DNA of 16,785 nt from assembly GCA_934215405.1 (NCBI GenBank), contig CAKPZU010000038.1, positions 1 through 16,785 of the forward strand. The letters run 5' to 3'. Source of the stretch: an uncultured Bacilli bacterium (GTDB taxonomy: Bacteria > Bacillota_I > Bacilli_A > RFN20 > CAG-631). Positions within the stretch are counted from its first letter, which is position 1; every line of letters begins with the position of its first letter. Position numbers and translations under genes: made by a program. Of this stretch, positions 6,830 through 13,425 are shown piece by piece. A model generated the notes under the pieces. The model was not told where the DNA came from. It was given only the letters and a program-made list of their open reading frames with translations, and searched no databases.

Positions 6830-7177
6830 ATGAATATGAATTTAGTAAATGAAATCACTGCATCTCAAATTCGTAATGACCTTCCTGAGATTAAAATCGG
6901 TGATACAGTAGTAGTTGGTGTTAACATTAATGAAGGTAACAAAACAAGAGTTCAAGATTACCAAGGTATCGTTATTAAAATGAGAGGAACTGGCGTTTCA
7001 AAATCATTTATCGTTAGAAAAATTTCTAATGGTGTTGGTGTTGAAAGAGTATTTCCAATTAATAGTCCAATGGTAGCATACATTAAGGTTGTTAGCCATG
7101 GTAAAGTAAGAAGAGCAAAGCTTTATTATTTACGTGATCGTAATGGCAAAGCTTCAAAAGTTACTCAAAAGATTTAA
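6830..7177 (+). CDS. rplS: 50S ribosomal protein L19 (bL19)
   Basis: The 115-residue basic protein matches bL19: N-terminal helix, then IKIGDTVVVGVNINEGNKTR, the QDYQGIVIKMRGTG segment, FIVRKISNGVGVERVFP and C-terminal KLYYLRDRNGKA. L19 lies at the subunit interface of the ribosome. The start may be the ATG at 6830 or the in-frame ATG six bases later; AGGAG at 6814-6818 permits either. It follows trmD as in most bacteria but has its own promoter and a structured leader, so it can be controlled separately. A strong terminator follows. Confidence 0.98.
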   Translation: MNMNLVNEITASQIRNDLPEIKIGDTVVVGVNINEGNKTRVQDYQGIVIKMRGTGVSKSFIVRKISNGVGVERVFPINSPMVAYIKVVSHGKVRRAKLYYLRDRNGKASKVTQKI

Positions 7178-7199
7178 TTTAATTAATAATTATGTGACT

Positions 7200-7230
7200 A
7201 AAAGGCAACAAGTAATGTTGTCTTTTTCTT
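7200..7230 (+). terminator. Terminator of rplS
   Basis: AAAAGGCAACA, ending at 7210 and starting at 7200, pairs over 11 positions (one G-U) with TGTTGTCTTTT (7216-7226) across loop AGTAA, then TCTT. The 3' arm also holds the -35 element of the lepB promoter. Confidence 0.85.
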
Positions 7231-7247
7231 TATAAAAATTGTATAAT
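7219..7247 (+). promoter_or_regulatory. Possible lepB promoter
   Basis: TTGTCT (7219-7224), a 17-base spacer and a perfect TATAAT (7242-7247). The -35 is inside the rplS terminator stem. The -10 is 25 bases before the lepB ATG, so the leader would be only about 13 bases and start at the ribosome binding site. Confidence 0.5.
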
Positions 7248-7266
7248 AATAAAGAGGATTTTAGCT

Positions 7267-7857
7267 ATGAAAAAGAAAAATAAGGTTGTAGATATTATTA
7301 TAAATATTTTATTAATAATAAGTATAGTTGTATGCTCATTTTTAGTTGTATTCAAATTGACATTTATGAAGGTAGTAGTAAATGGTAATTCCATGAATCC
7401 ATCAATTAACAATGGAACAAAGGGCTATATGCAAAAGGTTAATGCTAATACAAAAATTGAATTATTTGATGTTGTAGCAGGTGAATATAAAAATAATAAT
7501 AACTATATAATTAAAAGAGTATTAGGCTTACCAAATCAAGAGGTTGAATTAGTTGATAATGTTTTAAAAATTAATGGTGAGGTAGTTGAGCAAACCTTTA
7601 CATTTAATAAAAGAACTGGTAATTTTAATGAAACACATTGGTCTTTAAATGATAATGAATATTTACTTGTTGGTGATAATAGAGGCAGTACAATTCAGCC
7701 AGTTGTTGAAAACAAAAGTAAAATAGTCGCTAAAAATGGATTTGCTGTTGCTGAATATGATGTGAATTCTTCAAAATGTAGTGGAAGCGATGATTATAGT
7801 TCTTGCCCAATAAGAAATAGAAGCTGGTATTTCTTTAAGCAAGGTATAAATAACTAA
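7267..7857 (+). CDS. lepB: Signal peptidase I (divergent)
   Basis: This 196-residue protein has one N-terminal membrane segment (about 8-30) and then an outside catalytic domain. The catalytic Ser is S42 in NGNSMNPSI and the general-base Lys is K83 in YIIKRVLGLP, both as in bacterial type I signal peptidases that cut preproteins at the membrane. The GDNR box is present (137-139 region), but the usual S-x-D-S-R that follows is replaced by STIQPVVENKSK. Two Cys (C171, C180) lie in a family-variable C-terminal insertion and might form a disulfide. AGAGG (7253-7257) lies 9 bases before the start. No terminator separates it from the next two genes, so they probably share a transcript. Confidence 0.88.
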   Translation: MKKKNKVVDIIINILLIISIVVCSFLVVFKLTFMKVVVNGNSMNPSINNGTKGYMQKVNANTKIELFDVVAGEYKNNNNYIIKRVLGLPNQEVELVDNVLKINGEVVEQTFTFNKRTGNFNETHWSLNDNEYLLVGDNRGSTIQPVVENKSKIVAKNGFAVAEYDVNSSKCSGSDDYSSCPIRNRSWYFFKQGINN

Positions 7858-7859
7858 TA

Positions 7860-8099
7860 ATGGATAAGGAAGCATTAATAAAAAATATAGATAAAATCCA
7901 CACAACTACTCTTGGAGTAAAAAGAATAACAAAAAATCTAAATTTGAAATCTGATGTCATTTCGTATATAAAAGGAATTATTTTAAAGGAAGATACTTTA
8001 ATTTATAAACAAGGCAAAAATTATTATTGTTTAAATAATAATATTATTGCTACTATTAATTCTTATTCCTTTACGATAATAACTGCTAAGAGAAAATAA
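7860..8099 (+). CDS. DUF3781-family protein of unknown function
   Basis: The 79-residue protein resembles the DUF3781 family in nearly full length: N-terminal KNIDKIHTTTLGVKRITKNLNL, then a short linker, KGKNYYC-like strand (QGKNYYCLNNN), and C-terminal SYSFTIITAKRK. The family is small, soluble and uncharacterised. There is no signal peptide or membrane segment. It starts two bases after the lepB stop and ends 11 bases before the pentapeptide gene, so all three are likely co-transcribed. The ribosome binding site is weak (AAGGT about 15 bases upstream), suggesting coupling to lepB translation. Function is not inferred. Confidence 0.75.
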   Translation: MDKEALIKNIDKIHTTTLGVKRITKNLNLKSDVISYIKGIILKEDTLIYKQGKNYYCLNNNIIATINSYSFTIITAKRK

Positions 8100-8110
8100 G
8101 GGCTGGTGAT

Positions 8111-8743
8111 ATGATGAACTTTATAAAGCCAAAAATCAACGGGTGTATCAATAAATTATTTAAGGAGTGTATTGGAAGCGAAGAATTTGTTAATGTAATC
8201 ATTAAAGATAATGAAATTGCTAAGCCAATTTCTTTAAAAGCCTTAACATTTGATGGCTGTATTTTTGAAAATGTTGATTTTAGTGAAATAAAGCTAGATA
8301 AAATAGACTTAGTAGATGTTGTATTTAAAAATTGTAATTTATCAAATCAAAAATTTGATAAGCAATTTATAAATCGTGTTTGCTTTATTAATTGTAAATT
8401 AGTTGGAACAAGCTTTATAAATTGTAATATAAAGGATGTTGAAATAAATTCTAGTAATGCTATGTACATGTCATTTTGTGAAAGCAAAATTAAAAATTTA
8501 AGAATAATAGACTCTAATTTTACTGAATCAGCTTTTAACGATGCTGAAATGAAGGATGTATTATTTGAAAATGTAAACTTTTATAAAGCAGAATTTTTAC
8601 AGGTGAAATTTGATAGCTTAGATTTTGTTACTTGTAATATTACATGTATTCAATTTGATTTAAAGTCATTAAAAGGGATTACTATTGACGTTTTTCAATG
8701 TCAAAATATAGTAGCACTATTTGGTGTTAATGTTAAAAATTAG
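8111..8743 (+). CDS. Pentapeptide-repeat protein
   Basis: From about residue 42 to 190 of 210, the sequence shows the five-residue periodicity of pentapeptide repeats, with central Phe/Leu/Ile in units such as CIFEN-VDFSE, VVFKN-CNLSN, SFINC-NIKDV and VLFEN-VNFYK. Such repeats fold into a right-handed quadrilateral beta-helix. The C-terminal LKGITIDVFQCQNIVALFGV resembles the tail of a common Firmicutes subfamily whose role is unknown. Qnr/MfpA relatives protect DNA gyrase, but nothing here shows that function. The start at 8111 is supported by GGTGAT just upstream; an ATG three bases later is possible. It ends with TAG and has no clear terminator. Confidence 0.85.
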   Translation: MMNFIKPKINGCINKLFKECIGSEEFVNVIIKDNEIAKPISLKALTFDGCIFENVDFSEIKLDKIDLVDVVFKNCNLSNQKFDKQFINRVCFINCKLVGTSFINCNIKDVEINSSNAMYMSFCESKIKNLRIIDSNFTESAFNDAEMKDVLFENVNFYKAEFLQVKFDSLDFVTCNITCIQFDLKSLKGITIDVFQCQNIVALFGVNVKN

Positions 8744-8820
8744 TTATAAAAAGGATATAGAAAGTTAAACAAAAATAATATCAACTGGCATATTTTGACT
8801 TATAAAAGATAATATTTTAA

Positions 8821-8919
8821 ATACAAAAAATTATAAAAATAACAAAAGAATTAATAGATAAATTATCAATAAAAGAAGAAATAAATTTATATTTGAATGT
8901 AGAAGAAGGTGAAGATTAA
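8821..8919 (+). pseudogene. Possible ORF remnant before rbgA
   Basis: The 8744-8920 gap holds an open frame without a normal start codon from 8821 to the TAA at 8917-8919. Its reading, KITKELIDKLSIKEEINLYL then NVEEGED, looks like a real helical protein end rather than random translation. Stops interrupt all frames just upstream, so a decayed gene or a non-ATG small protein is possible. It ends two bases before the rbgA ATG, with the rbgA ribosome binding site inside it. Chance AT-rich sequence is the alternative. Confidence 0.25.
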
Positions 8920-8920
8920 A

Positions 8921-9832
8921 ATGGATATGCACCAAAAAAGAAAAATTAGAGCAAAAAATAAGGAAATTGACAATCAAGAAAGTTTTTCAAAAGTTTCCAT
9001 TTCGTGGTTTCCTGGTCATATGGCAAAAGCTATAAGAGAAATAAAAGAAAAACTTAATCTTGTTGATATGGTAATTGAACTTACAGATGCAAGAGCTCCA
9101 TTTTCATCGATAAATCCTATTGTTAAGGAATTGTCGGCAAACAAGTATTATTTGAAGGTATTAAGTAAAATAGATTTAGCTGATGATAGGCAATCAAACC
9201 TATTTAAAAAGTATTATGATGAGAATAATATACCATGTGTTTTTGTTAATTTAAACAATAAGGATTCAATCAAGCCTATAGCAAATAAAATAAAAGAGGT
9301 TGCCAAGCCTATAATAGATAAAGATATTAAAAGAGGCTTAAAACCTAGAAATATTAGAGTAATGGTTATTGGCATTCCTAATGTTGGTAAATCAACTTTA
9401 ATTAATTTGCTAACTAACAGAAAAAGTGCTCTAGTTGGTAATAAGCCAGGATTTACAAAAGGCCAAAAATGGGTTCATGGTGAAGGTTTTGATTTACTTG
9501 ATACACCAGGTATTTTATGGCCAAATTTATCTTCAAATAATGTTGGAGTTAAGCTAGCCTTAATTGGCTGTATTAAAGAAGATATTTTACCAACTTTATC
9601 TTTAGTTAAAATAGCACTAGATTTTTTGAAAGAAAACTATTATGATTTATTATTAGAGAAGTACCATATAGAATACAATGATTTTGATTCTTATATGGAA
9701 CAATTCGCAATTGAAAAAAAACATTTATTAAAAAATAATGAAGTAGATATTTTAAGAAGTGCATCATTAATATTAAATGATTTAAAAAATGGACGAATTG
9801 GAAAAATTACTGTTGATCGTTTGGAGGAATAA
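8921..9832 (+). CDS. rbgA: Ribosome biogenesis GTPase RbgA (YlqF)
   Basis: This 303-residue protein is a circularly permuted GTPase. WFPGHMAKA (29-37) is the family N-terminal signature. The motifs come in permuted order: G4 as SKID (82-85), then G1 GIPNVGKST (151-159), the G2 threonine near 179, and G3 DTPG (194-197) in LLDTPGILWP. RbgA acts late in assembly of the 50S subunit. G4 is normally NKxD, so Ser for Asn is unusual. The protein also has about 25 extra, basic residues before the WFPGHMA core compared with B. subtilis. The ATG at 8921 is chosen because GAAGGTGA (8905-8912) is properly spaced; an in-frame GTG at 8909 lies inside that site. rnhB follows by two bases. Confidence 0.94.
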   Translation: MDMHQKRKIRAKNKEIDNQESFSKVSISWFPGHMAKAIREIKEKLNLVDMVIELTDARAPFSSINPIVKELSANKYYLKVLSKIDLADDRQSNLFKKYYDENNIPCVFVNLNNKDSIKPIANKIKEVAKPIIDKDIKRGLKPRNIRVMVIGIPNVGKSTLINLLTNRKSALVGNKPGFTKGQKWVHGEGFDLLDTPGILWPNLSSNNVGVKLALIGCIKEDILPTLSLVKIALDFLKENYYDLLLEKYHIEYNDFDSYMEQFAIEKKHLLKNNEVDILRSASLILNDLKNGRIGKITVDRLEE

Positions 9833-9834
9833 TT

Positions 9835-10488
9835 ATGGCAAATTTTGATTATGAAAATCAATATTGGTGGGGTGGAAAGGAAGTTGTTGTTGGCCTTGAT
9901 GAAGCAGGGCGCGGTCCAATTGCAGGACCATTAGTTGTAGGTATTTGTGTGTTTCCGCCATTTTATGATAATTATGAAATAAATGATTCGAAAAAATTAA
10001 CTGACAAGAAAAGAAGAAAATTGCTTGAAGTTATAAAAAGAGATGCTATTTATTATTCTTATGAAGTAATAAGCATTGAGGAAATTGACCAATATAATAT
10101 TTATGCAGCTACGCAGCTTGGCATGGAAAGAGCTTTAAAAAGAATGCCACTAAAGGCTGAAGCTATTTTAACTGATGCTATGCCTCTTCCTCATGTTGAT
10201 AAAAAAATTCCTCTTGAAGCAATAGTAAAAGGAGATTCTAAATCTGTTAGTATTGCTGCTGCTTCTATAATTGCTAAGGTTACGCGTGATGATATTATGA
10301 TTAAACTTGATAAGAAATATCCACAATATAATTTTAAGCAAAATAAAGGATATTGTACTTTAAAGCATATGAATTATTTAAAGGAATTTGGAATTTGTGA
10401 TGTTCATAGAAAAACATATTATCCAGTTTCAACATATATAAAGCATGATGAGCAAATAACTATTGATGAGGTTTTAGAAAATAAATAA
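9835..10488 (+). CDS. rnhB: Ribonuclease HII
   Basis: The 217-residue enzyme cuts the RNA strand of RNA-DNA hybrids and removes single misincorporated ribonucleotides. The DEDD metal site is visible: D22-E23 in GLDEAGRGPIAGP, D114 in LTDAMPL and D152 in IAKVTRD. The SIAAASIIAKVTRD segment and GY-containing C-terminal part are typical. GGAGG (9822-9826), at the end of rbgA, serves as ribosome binding site. The rbgA-rnhB pair is conserved in Bacillota. A terminator-like hairpin lies downstream, overlapping the start of dprA. Confidence 0.97.
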   Translation: MANFDYENQYWWGGKEVVVGLDEAGRGPIAGPLVVGICVFPPFYDNYEINDSKKLTDKKRRKLLEVIKRDAIYYSYEVISIEEIDQYNIYAATQLGMERALKRMPLKAEAILTDAMPLPHVDKKIPLEAIVKGDSKSVSIAAASIIAKVTRDDIMIKLDKKYPQYNFKQNKGYCTLKHMNYLKEFGICDVHRKTYYPVSTYIKHDEQITIDEVLENK

Positions 10489-10506
10489 GGATTTTTCCCT
10501 AAATTT

Positions 10507-10539
10507 TTCACTTTTTTAAAGAAAATCACTATATATAAT
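10507..10539 (+). promoter_or_regulatory. Possible dprA promoter
   Basis: A perfect TATAAT (10534-10539) lies 19 bases before the ATG; an overlapping TATATA (10530-10535) is 17 bases after TTCACT (10507-10512). Both are weak as complete promoters, and either gives a very short leader. Confidence 0.3.
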
Positions 10540-10556
10540 TAGAGGTGATTTTTTTT
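10521..10556 (+). terminator. Terminator-like hairpin covering the dprA ribosome binding site
   Basis: GAAAATCAC (10521-10529) pairs with GTGATTTTT (10545-10553) and is followed by a T run that ends at 10556. The large loop (about 15 bases) contains a TATAAT. The 3' arm contains half of the dprA ribosome binding site AGAGGTGA (10541-10548), and the T run ends next to the dprA ATG. It could terminate rnhB transcripts, hide the dprA site in read-through RNA, or both. Confidence 0.5.
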
Positions 10557-10557
10557 G

Positions 10558-11322
10558 ATGAGAAAAATATTGTTGTATTTTGCTTTAAAATATAATGGTG
10601 ATTATTCAAGTATTTTAAAGGCAATTAAAGAAAAAGAATATGTGTCAGAAAAAGAATTAATTGGAATTGAAGACAAAATAAAATCAAAATATTTAACAAT
10701 TCTTGATGAGGATTACCCAAGTGAATTAAAAAATATTGGAACACCACCAATTGTTTTATTTTATTATGGGAATATAAAGCTATTAAAGGGTAATAATAAG
10801 GTTGCTATTATTGGTACAAGAAAAAATACAACCTATGGTAGTGTAATGGCTATTAAAATAGTAAATGGCTTAAAAAAATATAATGCGACAGTAATTAGTG
10901 GGCTTGCTATTGGAATTGATAGCATTGCCCAAAATGAAGCTATTAAAAATGATATAAATACAATTGCAGTTTTAGGTAGTGGAATTGATAATTGCTATGT
11001 GAAGTCTAATGAAGGCTTGTATGAAAAAATTAAAGAAAATGGCTTAGTTATTTCTGAATATCCTAATAATACTAATCCTTTACCACAAAATTTTTTAATA
11101 AGAAATCGTATAATTGCAGCTATAAGCGAATATATAATTGTAGTAGAAGCAAAATATAAGTCAGGGACAATGAACACTGTAGCCTATGGACTTGAATTTG
11201 GAAAGGAAATATATTGTGTTCCTACATTAGCAACTAGTAATAGTGGCTGTAATATGCTAATAAAGCAAGGAGCATGCTTGCTTGAAAGCGCTGATGATTT
11301 ATTTGCGATAAAAAAAGATTAA
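10558..11322 (+). CDS. dprA: DNA processing protein DprA
   Basis: This 254-residue protein has the DprA Rossmann-like core: VAIIGTRK (82-89), VISGLAIGIDSIA (112-124), AVLGSGID, FLIRNRIIAAIS (179-190) and KSGTMNTVAYGLEFGKEIYCVP (from 201). DprA binds single-stranded DNA and loads RecA during natural transformation, and is also kept in many species with no known competence. It is shorter than B. subtilis DprA (about 297) and ends right after the core, lacking a C-terminal winged-helix part. The usual SGxA(R/K)GID has Ile119 in place of the basic residue. The ATG at 10558 is preferred over the TTG three bases upstream, with AGAGGTGA as ribosome binding site. dprA-topA order is conserved in Bacillota. 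Confidence 0.92.
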   Translation: MRKILLYFALKYNGDYSSILKAIKEKEYVSEKELIGIEDKIKSKYLTILDEDYPSELKNIGTPPIVLFYYGNIKLLKGNNKVAIIGTRKNTTYGSVMAIKIVNGLKKYNATVISGLAIGIDSIAQNEAIKNDINTIAVLGSGIDNCYVKSNEGLYEKIKENGLVISEYPNNTNPLPQNFLIRNRIIAAISEYIIVVEAKYKSGTMNTVAYGLEFGKEIYCVPTLATSNSGCNMLIKQGACLLESADDLFAIKKD

Positions 11323-11364
11323 TATATATATATATAAATATCTATATTAATACAAAATGAAGTG

Positions 11365-11392
11365 TTGACATAAATTTTTTTTTAAGTAAAAT
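11365..11392 (+). promoter_or_regulatory. Promoter of topA
   Basis: A perfect TTGACA (11365-11370), a 16-base spacer and TAAAAT (11387-11392). It follows an alternating AT tract (11320-11337) just after dprA. Such a melt-prone tract next to topA might respond to supercoiling, which is only an inference. Confidence 0.7.
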
Positions 11393-11416
11393 ATACTTCG
11401 CAAGGAGGAAATGTCT

Positions 11417-13369
11417 ATGAGTGAGAACTTAGTTATTGTTGAATCTCCACATAAAGCTAAAACTATTCAAAAATACTTAGGTAGTAGCTATAAGGTTGTT
11501 GCTAGTGTTGGACATATACGTGATTTAGCAGTTGGAAATAAAACAAATTCTTTAGGTGTTGATATTGAAAATGGTTTTTCTCCTATATATGAAATTTCTC
11601 CTTCAAAGAAAAAAACAGTTACCTTATTAAAAAAGATGGCAGAAAATGCTAAAGATATTTATTTAGCTACCGACCCTGATAGAGAGGGAGAGGCTATATC
11701 TTGGCATTTATGTGAGGTATTAGGCCTTGATAGTAAAACAACAAAAAGGCTTGAATTTCATGAAGTAACATATCATGCTATAAAGGATGCTATTAGTAAT
11801 CCTCGTCATATTGATATGGATTTAGTTTCATCACAAGAAACAAGAAGAATCCTTGATAGAATAATTGGCTTTAAATTATCACAATTGCTTCAAAAGAAAA
11901 TAAAATCTAAATCAGCTGGTAGAGTTCAATCTGTAGTTTTAAAGCTTGTTGTTGATAGACAAAAGGAAATAAATGCATTTGTTGAAACATCATATTATAG
12001 GGTTATCGGAACTCTTTTAGTTGATAATAAGGAAGTTAATGTAACCTTAATTGATGAAAATAAAAAAGAGATTCACTTTGATAAAGAAGAGGATGCTAAA
12101 AAGGTAATTGATGAATTAAAGAATAATAGCATTAGTATTGAAAATATTGATATTGCTAATAAAACAAGAGCTAGCAAGCCAATATATGAAACATCATCAA
12201 TGCAGCAAGATGCCTCAACATATTTAAAGTTTGATTCAAAAAAGACTATGAAAGTTGCCCAATCATTATATGAAGGTGTAGATTTAGGCGAAGGTGAAGT
12301 TGGTTTAATTACTTATATGCGTACTGATAGCGTTCGTGTTAATCCTGAATTCATTAATAAAACAAAGAAAATGATAAGAGATACATATGGTGATGAATAT
12401 GTAGGAGTTGCTAAAATATTTAATAGTTCTAATAATGTTCAAGATGCCCATGAGGGTATAAGACCAACAGATATAAATATAACTCCAGAAAAGGTAATGG
12501 AAAAGGCTAGTAAGGATCAAGCTAAATTATATCAGCTAATTTATAATAGAACGGTTGCTTCTATGATGAAGGATGAAGAATATACTCGTGAAGAGGTAAC
12601 ATTTAAATGCAAGGATTATACTTTATTAGCTGTTGGTGAAGCAAGAACATTTGATGGCTTTACTAGAGTTTTAAATAAAGTTGATAATGTTGAAAGAATC
12701 CCTTTAAAGGTAAAAATAACAAAGGCTAGTAAAGTATCATTAAATGATGCTAGCCTAAAGGAAGGTAAAAATAAAGGGCCAAGTGCATTTACTGAGGCTA
12801 GCTTAATTAATACAATGAAAAAGGACGGCATTGGAAGGCCATCAACCTACCATACTATATTAGACCTAATTAAAGCAAGAGAATATGTAATAATTGAAAA
12901 GACACATTACGTTCCAACAAAGCAAGGAATATTAACAGTTGACAAGCTTGAAGAATCGTTCCCAGAAATAATTAATGTTGAATATACAGCCAATATGGAA
13001 ACAAAGCTTGATGAAATTGCTGAGGGCAAATGTACAAGAATAGAAGCCCTATCAGATTTTTATCAAACATTTGAAAGATTATATATAAAGGCTACAAAGG
13101 AAATGGTTGAAGAGGTTGAGGATTTAGGTGCTTGCCCAAAATGTGGCATGCCATTAGTAAGAAGAACATCAAAATATGGAAGCTTTATTGCTTGCTCTGG
13201 CTATCCTGAATGTAAATACATTGTGCCACCAGCACAAAAAGAAGGAAAGGAATGCCCAATGTGCCATAAAGGTAAGCTAGTGCTTAGAAATTCAAAATTT
13301 GGTAAATTCTATGCATGTAGTTGCTATCCAAAATGTAAATATCATGAATCTTATAAGGAATCAGCTTAA
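11417..13369 (+). CDS. topA: DNA topoisomerase I
   Basis: The 650-residue type IA enzyme relaxes negative supercoils. The Toprim domain starts LVIVESPHKAKTI with E9, and DPDREGE has D86, D88 and E90 for metal. The active-site Tyr is Y300 in LITYMRTDS. AHEGIRPTD follows. The C-terminus has two four-cysteine zinc ribbons, starting at C573 (CPKC) and C613 (CPMC), each with the CSGYP/CSCYP-type second half; some relatives have three or more. The ATG at 11417 is chosen over the one at 11411 because AAGGAGG (11402-11408) is 8 bases from it but only 2 from the other. Its terminator overlaps the coding end. Confidence 0.97.
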   Translation: MSENLVIVESPHKAKTIQKYLGSSYKVVASVGHIRDLAVGNKTNSLGVDIENGFSPIYEISPSKKKTVTLLKKMAENAKDIYLATDPDREGEAISWHLCEVLGLDSKTTKRLEFHEVTYHAIKDAISNPRHIDMDLVSSQETRRILDRIIGFKLSQLLQKKIKSKSAGRVQSVVLKLVVDRQKEINAFVETSYYRVIGTLLVDNKEVNVTLIDENKKEIHFDKEEDAKKVIDELKNNSISIENIDIANKTRASKPIYETSSMQQDASTYLKFDSKKTMKVAQSLYEGVDLGEGEVGLITYMRTDSVRVNPEFINKTKKMIRDTYGDEYVGVAKIFNSSNNVQDAHEGIRPTDINITPEKVMEKASKDQAKLYQLIYNRTVASMMKDEEYTREEVTFKCKDYTLLAVGEARTFDGFTRVLNKVDNVERIPLKVKITKASKVSLNDASLKEGKNKGPSAFTEASLINTMKKDGIGRPSTYHTILDLIKAREYVIIEKTHYVPTKQGILTVDKLEESFPEIINVEYTANMETKLDEIAEGKCTRIEALSDFYQTFERLYIKATKEMVEEVEDLGACPKCGMPLVRRTSKYGSFIACSGYPECKYIVPPAQKEGKECPMCHKGKLVLRNSKFGKFYACSCYPKCKYHESYKESA

Positions 13370-13389
13370 ACTGATTCTTTATTATTTTT
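13355..13389 (+). terminator. Terminator of topA
   Basis: AAGGAATCAG (13355-13364) pairs with CTGATTCTTT (13371-13380), then ATTATTTTT. The 5' arm encodes the last topA residues and the stop codon TAA lies in the loop. Confidence 0.8.
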
Positions 13390-13406
13390 CATTAATGAAT
13401 TATAAT
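13378..13406 (+). promoter_or_regulatory. Possible xerC promoter
   Basis: TTTATT (13378-13383), 17 bases and a perfect TATAAT (13401-13406). The -10 begins 25 bases before the ATG, exactly as for lepB, and the -35 falls in the terminator tail. The leader would be about 13 bases. Confidence 0.4.
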
Positions 13407-13425
13407 AAAAAAGAGGATAAGAGCA

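Noticed and set aside
8909..8920. GTG start for rbgA
   Set aside because: This GTG is part of the ribosome binding site for the ATG at 8921.
11320..11350. AT-repeat inverted sequence after dprA as a terminator
   Set aside because: It is only alternating A and T with no GC in the stem and no T run, so it is not a credible terminator.
11411..11416. ATG at 11411 as topA start
   Set aside because: It is only 2 bases from GGAGG; the next ATG at 11417 is optimally spaced and starts like other TopA proteins.
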